Assembly: GCA_013178305.1 (NCBI GenBank)
Contig: JABLXB010000008.1
Coordinates: 124,001 to 188,000 of the forward strand
DNA: 64,000 bases
Direction: 5' to 3'
Source of the DNA: Bacillota bacterium
GTDB taxonomy: Bacteria > Bacillota > Sulfobacillia > JABLXB01
Shown here: positions 53,778 through 62,691 of the stretch, one piece after another
Numbering within the stretch: the stretch's first letter is position 1
Layout of the letters: every line of letters begins with the position of its first letter
The notes under the pieces: model-generated
Database searches by the model: none
What the model was told of the DNA's origin: nothing
What the model saw: only the letters and a program-made list of their open reading frames with translations
Program-made: the position numbers and the translations under genes

Positions 53778-54554
53778 TTGCCGGAGACTGTACTCGCTTC
53801 GACTTCACCCAGGAGGGCGGAGCTCCTCAGGCAGATAGGGCTCGACTTCACCGTTTTGCCGGGTGACGCGGACGAGACTGCCGGGAACGCGGGCGACCCC
53901 GCCAAAACTGCGGAGTCGCTGGCCTTGCGTAAAGCGCGGTCGGTGGCGGAGAAACTCCGGCGTGGACTCGTGATCGGCGCCGACACGATCGTGGAGGTCG
54001 ATGGCGAGACCCTGGGCAAGCCGGGAGACCCCGGCGATGCGCGCCGCATCCTGGGCAGACTGTCCGGAAGGGAACACCGGGTTATCACCGGGGTCGCCGT
54101 CATCGACGCGGGATCCGGACGGTTCGAGGTAGAGCACGAGACCACACGCGTGTGGTTCAGGCCGCTCGAACCGGACGAGATCGAGGCGTACGTTGAAACC
54201 GGCGAGCCGATAGACAAGGCCGGCGCTTACGGTATCCAGGGCCTGGGTTCGCTCCTCGTGGAGCGCATAGAGGGGTGCTACTTTAATGTCGTTGGGCTGC
54301 CCTTGCCGAGGCTTTCCAGAATGCTGAAGCGTTTCGGCCTTGATTTACTGCGGGGTAATCGTGCCGACTGTTCCGGCTCTTGCGGGCGGAGGGGCGCCGG
54401 TAAATGGCGGAACGGAGGCGTTTGTGGTTACGGGCAACCTGAGCATGAAAGACCTTCCCGCGAGCGAGCGGCCGAGGGAGAGGATAGCCGCGTCCGGGCC
54501 GGCCTCCCTCTCCAACGTCGAGCTCCTCGCGGTGATCCTCAGGACGGGGAATGA
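53778..54554 (+). CDS. maf: Maf-family nucleotide pyrophosphatase with an out-of-frame extension into radC
   Basis: A house-cleaning nucleotide pyrophosphatase. LASTSPRRAELLRQIG, VIGADTIVE, GREHRVITGVAV and DKAGAYGIQGLGSLLVERIEG are the family motifs and end near residue 190, the normal length. The frame stays open for about 65 more residues of low-complexity Arg/Gly-rich sequence. These overlap radC by 131 bases in another frame. The tail does not resemble Maf, so a nearby stop may have been lost or a frameshift may exist. TTG 53778 has GAAGGG upstream. Confidence 0.85.
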   Translation: MPETVLASTSPRRAELLRQIGLDFTVLPGDADETAGNAGDPAKTAESLALRKARSVAEKLRRGLVIGADTIVEVDGETLGKPGDPGDARRILGRLSGREHRVITGVAVIDAGSGRFEVEHETTRVWFRPLEPDEIEAYVETGEPIDKAGAYGIQGLGSLLVERIEGCYFNVVGLPLPRLSRMLKRFGLDLLRGNRADCSGSCGRRGAGKWRNGGVCGYGQPEHERPSRERAAEGEDSRVRAGLPLQRRAPRGDPQDGE

Positions 54555-55146
54555 GGGCAAGACCGCCCTCGACCTCGCCTGGCGCCTGTTCAAGATCGCG
54601 CGAGACGCATCGGGTCCCGGAAGGGAACTGGTCTGGCTGGCCGGCGCCACGTGCGAGGAGATCCGCTCGGTGAGGGGAATCGGTTGCGCGAAAGCGGCCG
54701 AGGTAAAGGCCGCCATCGAGCTGGGGAAGCGGGCTGCGACAGGCGCGGCGCAGGGCAGGCCCGCGATCAGGTGCCCGTCCGACGTGGGCGGGCTGTTCGT
54801 GGGCGAGATGAAACACCTGGACCGGGAGCAATTTCACGCCGTACTCCTCAACACCAAGAATCAGGTGCTGGGGATCGAACTCGTGTCGGTGGGCAGCCTC
54901 AACGAGTCCATCGTCCACCCGCGCGAGATATTCAGGACGGCGGTGAGGAAGAGCGCCGCGGCGATAATACTGGTGCACAACCACCCCAGCGGCGATCCCA
55001 ACCCGAGTCCGGAGGATGTCAACGTGACGCGCCGGATCGTCGAAGCGGGTCGAATCCTGGGGATCGAGGTCCTGGACCACGTCGTGATAGGCGAGGACCG
55101 GTTCGTAAGTCTACGGGAGGCCGGGGTCGGCTGGCCGGGATTCTAG
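54424..55146 (+). CDS. radC: DNA repair protein RadC-like (JAMM/MPN domain)
   Basis: A 240-residue protein. An N-terminal helix-hairpin-helix part contains MKDLPASERPRERIAASGP and LLAVILRTG. The MPN domain follows, with the metal motif HNHPSGDPNPSPEDVNVT and the upstream Glu in NESIVHPREIF. Despite the name, a repair role is not established for the family. GTG 54424 has GGAGG five bases upstream and lies inside the maf frame. mreB follows 15 bases after the stop, the common radC-mreB order. Confidence 0.93.
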   Translation: MVTGNLSMKDLPASERPRERIAASGPASLSNVELLAVILRTGNEGKTALDLAWRLFKIARDASGPGRELVWLAGATCEEIRSVRGIGCAKAAEVKAAIELGKRAATGAAQGRPAIRCPSDVGGLFVGEMKHLDREQFHAVLLNTKNQVLGIELVSVGSLNESIVHPREIFRTAVRKSAAAIILVHNHPSGDPNPSPEDVNVTRRIVEAGRILGIEVLDHVVIGEDRFVSLREAGVGWPGF

Positions 55147-55161
55147 GAAGGGGTATTGAGG

Positions 55162-56196
55162 ATGTTCGATTTCATCTACAACTACTTCTCGCGGGACATG
55201 GGGATAGACCTGGGAACAGCCAATACCGTGGTACACGTCAAGGGTAGGGGGATCGTGATCCAGGAACCCTCCGTGGTCGCCCTCAACAGGGACACGCGGG
55301 AAGTGCTCGCGGTAGGTAACGAAGCAAAGCAGATGATAGGCCGGACGCCCGGCAACGTGATCGCCATCCGTCCCATGAAGGACGGCGTCATAGCCGACTT
55401 CGACGTTACGCAGACGATGCTCCGGTATTTCATCCGGAAGGCCAACCCGAGGGGGCTTTTCAAGCCGAGGATCGTGATATCGGTGCCGACCGGTGTCACC
55501 GAGGTGGAGCGGCGCGCCGTGATAGAGGCGTGCTACCAGGCCGGCGCGAGGGAAGCGTACCCGCTCGACGAGCCGAAGGCGGCCGCGATAGGCGCGGGCC
55601 TGCCGATCACGGAGCCCACCGGCAACATGATCGTGGACATCGGCGGGGGCACTTGCGAGGTTGCTGTGATATCGCTCCGCGGCATCGTCACCGCCCGGTC
55701 GATCAGGGTGGCCGGCGACGAGATGGACGAGGCCATCGTCAACTACGTCAAGAAGACGTACAATCTCCTCATAGGTGACCGCACTGCTGAGGAGGTCAAG
55801 ATCAAGATCGGATCGGCCTATCCCGTAAACGACGACGAATCGATCGAGATCAGGGGCAGGGACCTCGTCACGGGACTTCCGAAGACGATGACAATGACGG
55901 CCGAGGAGACCCGCAAGGCGCTGTCGGAGCCCGTCGCGGCCATAATGGACGCGATCAGGGTTACACTCGAGAGGACACCGCCCGAGCTCGCCGCTGATAT
56001 AATGGACAGGGGGATCGTCCTTGCGGGCGGAGGCTCGCTTCTGAGGGGCCTGGACAGGCTGATCTCGGAGGACACCGGTATGCCCGTGCACGTGGCGGAA
56101 GACCCGATGCTGTGCGTGGTCAGGGGAACCGCCAAGGCCCTGGAGGACGTGGAGACCCTGAGGCGGATAGCCACAAGCTCCAGGAGGCTGGGATAG
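55162..56196 (+). CDS. mreB: Rod shape-determining protein MreB
   Basis: A 344-residue bacterial actin that organises the elongation machinery. [18 protein letters not shown] is the phosphate-1 loop. [18 protein letters not shown] is phosphate-2, and [19 protein letters not shown] the adenosine motif. An N-terminal [11 protein letters not shown] helix may touch the membrane. ATG 55162 has GGAAGGGG eight bases upstream, better placed than the TTG at 55156. It heads mreBCD-mrdA-minCDE-rodA. Confidence 0.97.
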   Translation: MFDFIYNYFSRDMGIDLGTANTVVHVKGRGIVIQEPSVVALNRDTREVLAVGNEAKQMIGRTPGNVIAIRPMKDGVIADFDVTQTMLRYFIRKANPRGLFKPRIVISVPTGVTEVERRAVIEACYQAGAREAYPLDEPKAAAIGAGLPITEPTGNMIVDIGGGTCEVAVISLRGIVTARSIRVAGDEMDEAIVNYVKKTYNLLIGDRTAEEVKIKIGSAYPVNDDESIEIRGRDLVTGLPKTMTMTAEETRKALSEPVAAIMDAIRVTLERTPPELAADIMDRGIVLAGGGSLLRGLDRLISEDTGMPVHVAEDPMLCVVRGTAKALEDVETLRRIATSSRRLG

Positions 56197-56212
56197 AAAG
56201 GCGTGATGATCC

Positions 56213-57046
56213 CTGGACCGGCAGCTCAGGTTACGGAGGCTTGTCCTGGGGGCCCTCGTCGTCGTGTTCAGCATCGTCGTCACGAGCCTCACCTCGAGGG
56301 AGAGAGACCGCGCCAGCGGAATCGAGAACTTCGTAAACGACGTGATCGTCCCGATTCAAAGCACCGCTTCGCGGGTATCCGGCACCGTCCAGTCCGTGGG
56401 CTCCTGGTTCTCCAGCATCCAGCAGGTTAAAAGCGAAAACGAGCGCCTGGCGGCGAGAATAGGCGAGCTCGAGACCGTGCGCGCCCAGCTTGAGGAAGCC
56501 CTGAACGAGAACCGCAGGCTCAGGGATCTCGTGGGGTTCGCGCAACGGTCCTCGTTTTCTTTCGTTCCGGCCGAGGTTATCGGCCGCAATGCCGACAACT
56601 GGTTTTCCACGATAACGGTTAACCGCGGATCGCGTGACTCGGTTGAGAAGGATTGGCCGGTGGTCGGGAGCAAGGGCCTGTTGGGGCGCGTAATGAAGGT
56701 GACGCCGAGGACCGCGACGGTCATGCTCTTACTGGACCCGGACGCATCCGCCGGCGCAATGGTGGTGAGATCGCGCGACATGGGGCTCATCCTCGGCGGG
56801 CGGACGGACGGCCTCCTGAAGATGACGATGTTCTCGAGGGATGCCGATGTGAGGGAAGGCGACGTCGTCGTGTCGTCCGGCCTCGGAAGCGTGTTCCCAA
56901 AGGGTATTCTCATCGGTCACGTGGACACGGTTGACAGGGAGGAGTATGGGCTCATAAAGTCGGCTCTCGTACGCCCCGCTGCGGATTTTTCAAGGATCGA
57001 GGAGGTCCTGGTATTGCAGCCCCCGAGGGAGGAACGGCCCAGGTGA
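56213..57046 (+). CDS. mreC: Rod shape-determining protein MreC, no canonical full-length start
   Basis: A bitopic periplasmic scaffold of the elongasome. From a CTG at 56213 it would be 277 residues: basic N-terminus (DRQLRLRRL), transmembrane helix (VLGALVVVFSIVVTSL), coiled coil (about residues 75-110), then beta domains (FVPAEVIGRNADNWFSTITV, VSSGLGSVFPKGILIGHV). The first ordinary start in frame is GTG 56264, which would cut away most of the helix. One base fewer in the CCC run at 56211-56213 would join an ATG at 56206, which has AAAGG upstream, to this frame. A non-standard start, a frameshift or a sequence error are all possible. Confidence 0.88.
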   Translation: MDRQLRLRRLVLGALVVVFSIVVTSLTSRERDRASGIENFVNDVIVPIQSTASRVSGTVQSVGSWFSSIQQVKSENERLAARIGELETVRAQLEEALNENRRLRDLVGFAQRSSFSFVPAEVIGRNADNWFSTITVNRGSRDSVEKDWPVVGSKGLLGRVMKVTPRTATVMLLLDPDASAGAMVVRSRDMGLILGGRTDGLLKMTMFSRDADVREGDVVVSSGLGSVFPKGILIGHVDTVDREEYGLIKSALVRPAADFSRIEEVLVLQPPREERPR

Positions 57047-57537
57047 GGAAGTGGCCTTTCGTAGTGGTGGCCGCTTCGTGGCTCTGCCAGGCGGCCGTAG
57101 TGGCTGTCGTCAGCCCGCGCGGCGCGGTCCCCGACATCCCGCTCCTGGCGTCCCAGTTCGCCGCGTTACTCACCGACCCCTTGACGGGGGGGCTTGCCGG
57201 CTTAATTGCCGGCTTGCAGCAGGACCTCCTGGCCAGCCGGTACATTGGGCTCAACGCCCTGTCCAAAGCGGCCTGCGGGTTAATCGCCGGACTCGCGGGC
57301 AGGCGCGTCTACTGCGACAGGTTCGCTGTGCCGTTTTCCGTGGGGTTTGTCGCGACCTTGCTGTGCAACACCCTCGCGTTCATCATCCTCAGGCTGGCCG
57401 GAGCCGGAGTCTCGCTTTTCGACCGGATGCCGGTCATAGCGATGGCGTCGCTCTATAATGCCTTGCTTGGCCCCGTCGTGTTCGCCGCGATCGGTGGCGT
57501 CAGGGCGGCCAGGTCCGTGCTCAGGAGGCAGGTGTAG
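57043..57537 (+). CDS. mreD: Rod shape-determining protein MreD
   Basis: A 164-residue integral membrane protein with several helices (WPFVVVAASWLCQAAVVAVV, PLTGGLAGLIAGLQQDLLAS and later ones). The GLIAGLQQDLL-G-NAL-K stretch is typical of MreD. It works with MreC and PBP2 in wall elongation. GTG 57043 overlaps the mreC stop by four bases. mrdA begins two bases after its stop. Confidence 0.88.
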   Translation: MRKWPFVVVAASWLCQAAVVAVVSPRGAVPDIPLLASQFAALLTDPLTGGLAGLIAGLQQDLLASRYIGLNALSKAACGLIAGLAGRRVYCDRFAVPFSVGFVATLLCNTLAFIILRLAGAGVSLFDRMPVIAMASLYNALLGPVVFAAIGGVRAARSVLRRQV

Positions 57538-57539
57538 GC

Positions 57540-59375
57540 GTGCCCCAGGACGGGATCGGGGACCGGATGAAGAAGCGGCTGGCGGTGTTCTTCCTCCTGC
57601 TCGCGCTGGCTTTCGTTCTCATCGGCGTCCAGCTCGGAAGGCTCCAGATCGTCCTGGGGGACAAATACGAGGACCTCGCCAAGGGGAACAGGTTGAGGCT
57701 CGTGCCCATCACGGCCCCGCGAGGCGTGATCTACGACCGGAACGGCGAATTGCTCGCAGCCAGCCGTCCCGCGTTCTCCGTGTCGCTGCTGATTATGAAC
57801 CCCGCGGAGACGGCCGAGAGCGTCAAGAGACTCGGCGCCATCCTGGGGATCGACCCCGCCAGGATCCGGTCGAAGATCAATGACCAGGCCGGGCGGCTAT
57901 ACGAGCCCGTCAAGATAATCGCCGACATCAGCGCCGAGACGTACACTACAATAGAAGAACACCGCGCCGACATGCCCGGCGTAGTGGTCGAGGCGGAGCC
58001 CGTGCGGGACTACCCGGGTGGAACGTTCGCCGCGCACGTCCTGGGGTACGTCCACGAGATCTCGAAAGAGCAGCTTGATTCGCCCAGGTACAAGGATTAC
58101 CGGATGGGCGATACGATAGGCCAGTACGGTCTTGAGGCCGCGTTCGAGCGCGACCTGCGCGGGGAGAACGGCGGCAAGCAGGTTGAGGTCGACGCCAGGG
58201 GCCGGTTCAGCAAGATCCTGGGCAAGATCGACCCGAAGGCGGGAAACAACGTCCACCTCACTCTCGACGCCGGCCTGCAGCGGGCCGCCGAGAAGGCCCT
58301 CGATGACCAGATAGAGAAGCTGCGCAAGACGAACCCCAACGTCAGGGCGGGGGCCGTGGCCGTCATCGACGTGCGTAACGGCGAGGTACTCGCCATGGTC
58401 AGCCGCCCGGCGTTCGATCCGAACGACTTCTCGCACGGCATAACGCCCGACAAGCTCCAGGAGCTCTATAAGGTCAAGGCACTGAACAACCTGGCTATCG
58501 CGGGGCAGTACCCCCCGGGGTCATCGTTCAAAATGGTCACCGCCATCGCCGCGCTGGAAGAGAGCAAGGTAACCCCGTCCGAGCGCATCACCTGCGCCGG
58601 CCATCACTGGTTGATCCCCAGCCTGAACTGCTGGATCAAATCCGGCCACGGATCGGTCGACATCCTGGGGGCCATTCAGGGGTCGTGCAACGTCTTCTTC
58701 TACGAGATGGGCAGGCGCCTCGGTGTGGACCTCATAGCCAAGTACGGGAAACAGCTCGGCCTGGGGTCGCCCACGGGGGTGGATCTCCCGGGCGAGGCTA
58801 CAGGCCTTCTTCCTACGACCGAATGGAAGCGCAAGGCCTACTCCCAGAAACTGGTGCGCGAACCCGAGGTCCTTCTGGCGGAGCACATGATGGCGGGGAT
58901 GGGCCAGGTGTTCCACAGCTACACGCCGCTGCAGATGGCCAACTACGTGGCCACGATCGCCAACGGTGGGACGAGGTATAAGCCCCACTTCCTCGGGAAG
59001 GTCACCGATCTATCCGGGAATCTCGTTCGCGAGGCAACGCCGGAGGTTGCAGGGACCCTGAACGTGTCGAAGGCCACCCTGGACATCGTGCGGCACGGGA
59101 TGTGGCTGGTGACGCAACCAGGCGGCACGGCGGCGGCGACGTTTGCGGGGATGAACGTCAGGTTGGCCGCGAAGACGGGCACGGCGGAGAACCCGCACGG
59201 TGACGATCATGCCTGGATGGTCGCGTACGGGCCGTTTGACAACGCGGAAATCGCCGTGGCGGTCATCCTCGAGCAGGGGGGGCACGGCGGCGCCAGCGCG
59301 GGACCCGTCGTGAGGGCCGTGTTCGAGGAGTATTTCCGGACTCAAAAGCCCGGGTCGGAAGCCACAGGCCCTTGA
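57540..59375 (+). CDS. mrdA: Penicillin-binding protein 2 (elongation transpeptidase)
   Basis: A 611-residue class B PBP. Transmembrane helix at about residues 12-30, then the dimerisation/pedestal domain with PRGVIYDRNGELLA and GQYGLEAAFERDLRG. In the transpeptidase domain the catalytic Ser328 is in PPGSSFKM, Ser382 is in GSCN, and AAKTGTAE holds Lys545-Thr-Gly. It cross-links peptidoglycan during side-wall growth with RodA, encoded 2 kb downstream. GTG 57540 is two bases after mreD. Confidence 0.96.
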   Translation: MPQDGIGDRMKKRLAVFFLLLALAFVLIGVQLGRLQIVLGDKYEDLAKGNRLRLVPITAPRGVIYDRNGELLAASRPAFSVSLLIMNPAETAESVKRLGAILGIDPARIRSKINDQAGRLYEPVKIIADISAETYTTIEEHRADMPGVVVEAEPVRDYPGGTFAAHVLGYVHEISKEQLDSPRYKDYRMGDTIGQYGLEAAFERDLRGENGGKQVEVDARGRFSKILGKIDPKAGNNVHLTLDAGLQRAAEKALDDQIEKLRKTNPNVRAGAVAVIDVRNGEVLAMVSRPAFDPNDFSHGITPDKLQELYKVKALNNLAIAGQYPPGSSFKMVTAIAALEESKVTPSERITCAGHHWLIPSLNCWIKSGHGSVDILGAIQGSCNVFFYEMGRRLGVDLIAKYGKQLGLGSPTGVDLPGEATGLLPTTEWKRKAYSQKLVREPEVLLAEHMMAGMGQVFHSYTPLQMANYVATIANGGTRYKPHFLGKVTDLSGNLVREATPEVAGTLNVSKATLDIVRHGMWLVTQPGGTAAATFAGMNVRLAAKTGTAENPHGDDHAWMVAYGPFDNAEIAVAVILEQGGHGGASAGPVVRAVFEEYFRTQKPGSEATGP

Positions 59376-59501
59376 GCGCCAAAGCATGAGGTAGGGCGCG
59401 AGTTGCCTGGGGCGATCTGGAAATCAGTGGAGGATTTGATGGTCGCGGCTAGAATTCGACATTTGAATGGAGGCGGCTTTGAGAAGGTGCCGGAACCGGC
59501 C

Positions 59502-60248
59502 ATGCGGCAAGACGTTGTGATCAAGGGAACGAGAAACGGGTTACTCGTCGTGCTGAACGATGAGGTGGACTTCGAAACGGCGAAGGCCTCGCTCATCGAG
59601 CGGCTGGGCGAGTCGGGCTCGTTCTTTCAGGGCGCCAACGTCACTCTGGACATCGGTTCGCGGAACGTAGGGGCCGCCGAACTGGTGGAGCTGGAATTGA
59701 TGATGGACATGAGTCTCGGTGTTCACCTGGAGAAGGTCGTGCGGAACCAGTACCGCAGGACGCGTTCCGCGTCGGGGAGCGCGAACGGGAGCGGCGTCTT
59801 CGCCGGGGCTTCAGGCGGGGCCGGGACGGCGACGCGGGCCGCACCACGCGACGACGACAGGGCTGCTGTCGACTCCGCCTCGACAAGGCCGACGATGCTG
59901 GTGAAGAGGACCATCCGGTCCGGCCAGACTATCAGGTTCGACGGGAACGTCGTGGTGCTTGGGGACGCTAATCCGGGCTCCGAAATAGCGGCCAGGGGCG
60001 ACATCGTGGTAGTTGGGTTCCTGCGGGGTGTGGCGCACGCGGGGGCCGGCGGGGACGAGAGCGCGATCGTGGCGGCATTGAGATTGGCGCCCACGCAGCT
60101 GCGCATTGCGGGAAGGATATCCAGGCCGCCCGAGGGACCATCGAACCCGACCCTGCCAGAGATCGCGCGGCTCCGCGGCGGGGTGATAGTCGTTGAAACG
60201 ATGTCCTGGATCGCGGGGCTTTCCAGGGCTTCTTGCGGGGAGGAGTAG
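59502..60248 (+). CDS. minC: Septum-site inhibitor MinC
   Basis: A 248-residue FtsZ inhibitor. The N-domain begins QDVVIKGTRNGLLVVLND. A Ser/Ala/Gly-rich linker (about residues 90-135) leads to the beta-helix C-domain, with RTIRSGQTIRFDGNVVVLGD, NPGSEIAARGDIVVVGFLRG and QLRIAGRISRPPE. The start is uncertain: the frame is open from TTG 59403, and ATG 59439 and GTG 59487 are alternatives. ATG 59502 matches where the family homology begins. It is followed by minD and minE. Confidence 0.9.
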   Translation: MRQDVVIKGTRNGLLVVLNDEVDFETAKASLIERLGESGSFFQGANVTLDIGSRNVGAAELVELELMMDMSLGVHLEKVVRNQYRRTRSASGSANGSGVFAGASGGAGTATRAAPRDDDRAAVDSASTRPTMLVKRTIRSGQTIRFDGNVVVLGDANPGSEIAARGDIVVVGFLRGVAHAGAGGDESAIVAALRLAPTQLRIAGRISRPPEGPSNPTLPEIARLRGGVIVVETMSWIAGLSRASCGEE

Positions 60249-60250
60249 GC

Positions 60251-61051
60251 ATGGGAGAGGCGTACGTGGTCACCTCCGGCAAGGGAGGGGTGGGCAAGAC
60301 CACAGCCGTGGCGAACATCGGGACGGCGCTGGCGCTTATGGGCAACAAGGTTGTGATGATAGACGCGGACATCGGGCTCAGGAACCTGGACGTCGTGATG
60401 GGCCTCGAGCAGCGTATAGTATACGATCTGGTTGACGTGGTCGAGGGCTACTGCAGGCTCCGGAACGCCCTGATACGGGACAAGCGGGTCGAAGGGCTTT
60501 TCCTGCTGCCCGCCGCCCAGACCAAGGATAAGACCGCAGTCAGGCCGGACCAGATGAAGAAGCTCGTCGAGGACCTCAAGGGCGACCACGACTACGTCAT
60601 AGTCGACTGCCCCGCGGGGATCGAGCAGGGATTCAAGAACGCGGTAGCGGGTGCGGACAAGGCGCTCATTATCACCACCCCGGAGGTATCCGCGGTGCGC
60701 GACGCCGACCGGATTATCGGCCTGCTCGAAGCCACGGAGATGGAGCCCCCGAGGCTCGTGATAAACAGGATAAGGCCTCACATGGTCAAGCGCGGCGACA
60801 TGCTCGACGTGCAGGACATCGTCGATATCCTTGCCATCGATCTCATCGGCGTGGTGCCGGACGACGACAGCATCATAGTGACGACGAACAAGGGAGAACC
60901 GGCGGTACTGAGCCAGAGCAGCCGCGCCGGCGAGGCATACAGGCATGTGGCGCTGAGGCTCACGGGGGAACAGGTACCCTTCGTGTCTCTTGAAGAGCAG
61001 CAGGGGATTTTCGACCGGTTGCGGAAGTTGTTTGGATTGGGGAGCCGGTGA
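60251..61051 (+). CDS. minD: Septum-site determining ATPase MinD
   Basis: A 266-residue deviant-Walker ATPase that recruits MinC to the membrane. VVTSGKGGVGKTTAVANIG is the nucleotide loop and MIDADIGLRNLDVVMG follows. VIVDCPAGIEQGF is Walker B. The C-terminal RLRKLFGLGSR is the amphipathic membrane-targeting helix. ATG 60251 has GGGGAGGAG upstream, two bases after the minC stop. Confidence 0.97.
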   Translation: MGEAYVVTSGKGGVGKTTAVANIGTALALMGNKVVMIDADIGLRNLDVVMGLEQRIVYDLVDVVEGYCRLRNALIRDKRVEGLFLLPAAQTKDKTAVRPDQMKKLVEDLKGDHDYVIVDCPAGIEQGFKNAVAGADKALIITTPEVSAVRDADRIIGLLEATEMEPPRLVINRIRPHMVKRGDMLDVQDIVDILAIDLIGVVPDDDSIIVTTNKGEPAVLSQSSRAGEAYRHVALRLTGEQVPFVSLEEQQGIFDRLRKLFGLGSR

Positions 61052-61055
61052 GGGG

Positions 61056-61349
61056 GTGAGTCTGACGGGTCTTTTCAGCGCGTTCGGCGCCAAGGGATTG
61101 GGCAGTAAGGGCATAGCGAAAGAACGACTGCGCGTTACGCTGGCCAACGACAGGGCTCAGGTCACCCCGAACTTCCTCGAGATGCTCAAGGAAGACATGG
61201 CCAGCGCGGTCTCCAAGTACATGGAGATCGACTGTTCGGCCATAAGCGTGAACCTATCCAATTCGGAAAGCTCGATATCGCTCGTGGCAAGTATTCCCGT
61301 CAGGAGGGTCAAGCGTACGAGCGAGTTCTCGGGCTCGCGGCGGCTCTAG
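61056..61349 (+). CDS. minE: Cell-division topological specificity factor MinE
   Basis: A 97-residue protein that stimulates MinD ATPase and drives Min oscillation. The N-terminal membrane helix (SLTGLFSAFG) is followed by the MinD-contact region AKERLRVTLANDRAQVTPNF. The C-domain beta-strands carry VSKYMEIDCSAISVNLSN. GTG 61056 overlaps no other gene and is close to the minD stop. MinE presence points to an oscillating Min system rather than DivIVA alone. Confidence 0.93.
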   Translation: MSLTGLFSAFGAKGLGSKGIAKERLRVTLANDRAQVTPNFLEMLKEDMASAVSKYMEIDCSAISVNLSNSESSISLVASIPVRRVKRTSEFSGSRRL

Positions 61350-61378
61350 GGTAGGAATGTCGCGATGAGGATGTTTGG

Positions 61379-62509
61379 ATGAGGACCAGGCGCAGGGTGA
61401 TAAAGGATATCGACTGGTCGCTGGTTGCGGCCGTACTGATCCTCACGGGGGTCAGCCTCCCCATGATCGCCAGCGCCACTCAGGCCACCACGACGGGCGA
61501 CTACTCGCTTGTGGTGCGCCAGGCGGTGGCGGCCGGCCTCGGCGTGATCGCCGTTTGCGTCGTATTGCTCGTGGACTACACGGACCTGATGAGGTTCTCC
61601 CGGCTCATCTACGCAGGTAACCTGGGGCTGCTCGTGGCGGTACTGCTCAGGGGGAGGTCTGCGCTGGGTGCTCAGAGGTGGCTCCAGCTGGGGCCGATCC
61701 CGCTGCAGCCGTCGGAGGTAGCCAAGATAGCGGTCATCGTGACGCTCGCGTCGGTACTCGCCCGCCGCGAGGACGAGAGCGAGAGCCTGTGGGGTGTTTT
61801 CTGGACTTTCGCGCACATTGCGCTACCGATGGCCCTCGTGCTGAAGCAGCCGGACCTCGGCACGTCCCTGGTGTTCCTGGCGGTGGCGTTTGGGATGCTG
61901 CTGGTTTCCGGCGCCAAGTTCGGGTATCTCGCGACCGTATTCGGCGGTGGTCTCGCTAGCGCCGTGGGCGCGATAGTAGCCCACTTCAGGTGGGGATTGC
62001 CACTGCCACTGAAGGAATACCAGCTAAAGCGCCTGATCATCTTCACAAACCCCGGCATAGACCCTCTCGGGGCCGGGTACCACATCAGGCAATCCATCAT
62101 CGCGGTGGGCTCCGGCCGGCTGTTCGGCAAAGGCCTGTTCGCAGGGACGCAGAACCAGCTCAGGTTCCTCCCGTTCCAGCACACGGACTTCATATTCTCC
62201 GTCATAGGCGAGGAACTCGGTTATGTCGGCGGGGTCGCGATCCTCCTCGTGTACCTGTTCGTGATATGGCGCGGCCTGCGGATAGCCGCGTCCGCCCGCG
62301 ATTCGTATGGGGCGCTGCTGGCCACCGGCGTCGTCTCCGTGTTCGCCTTCCACATAATCGTGAACGTGGGGATGACTATCGGGGTCATGCCTGTCACCGG
62401 CATCCCGCTTCCCTTCATGAGCTACGGGGGCACGTCCCTCGTCACAAACATGGTGGGTGTCGGTATCCTGCTCAACGTGTACATGCGCAGGCACCGGATC
62501 CTGTTCTGA
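61379..62509 (+). CDS. rodA: Peptidoglycan glycosyltransferase RodA
   Basis: A 376-residue SEDS-family polytopic membrane protein that polymerises glycan strands in elongation. GAQRWLQLGPIPLQPSEVAK holds the catalytic region; KQPDLGTSLVFLAV and NQLRFLPFQHTDFIFSVIGEE follow, and IPLPFMSYGGTSL is the SEDS C-terminal signature. ATG 61379 follows minE after 29 bases. It is the partner of PBP2. No clear terminator is seen in the 160 bases after it. Confidence 0.95.
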   Translation: MRTRRRVIKDIDWSLVAAVLILTGVSLPMIASATQATTTGDYSLVVRQAVAAGLGVIAVCVVLLVDYTDLMRFSRLIYAGNLGLLVAVLLRGRSALGAQRWLQLGPIPLQPSEVAKIAVIVTLASVLARREDESESLWGVFWTFAHIALPMALVLKQPDLGTSLVFLAVAFGMLLVSGAKFGYLATVFGGGLASAVGAIVAHFRWGLPLPLKEYQLKRLIIFTNPGIDPLGAGYHIRQSIIAVGSGRLFGKGLFAGTQNQLRFLPFQHTDFIFSVIGEELGYVGGVAILLVYLFVIWRGLRIAASARDSYGALLATGVVSVFAFHIIVNVGMTIGVMPVTGIPLPFMSYGGTSLVTNMVGVGILLNVYMRRHRILF

Positions 62510-62596
62510 GCCCGGCCGCGGCCTGCCCGGAGCACACGTCGCATGCCCTCCCTCCAGCTTGTCAAATGGATCACGCGAAAAAGTTCCAAAACCCCC

Positions 62597-62625
62597 TTGA
62601 CGAACGCTCGCTCCGCTCATAGAAT
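62597..62625 (+). promoter_or_regulatory. Sigma-A promoter of the amidotransferase gene
   Basis: TTGACG (62597-62602), 17 bases, TAGAAT (62620-62625), 66 bases before the gene. Confidence 0.7.
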
Positions 62626-62691
62626 ACCTACTTAAATAACCATTTTGCGGCCAGCAGACGGCACCTGCGCCGGTTGCGGGGGTGTCTCGTT

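Noticed and set aside
55111-56292. 393-codon minus-strand frame opposite mreB
   Set aside because: mreB on the plus strand has all actin motifs; the antisense frame has none.
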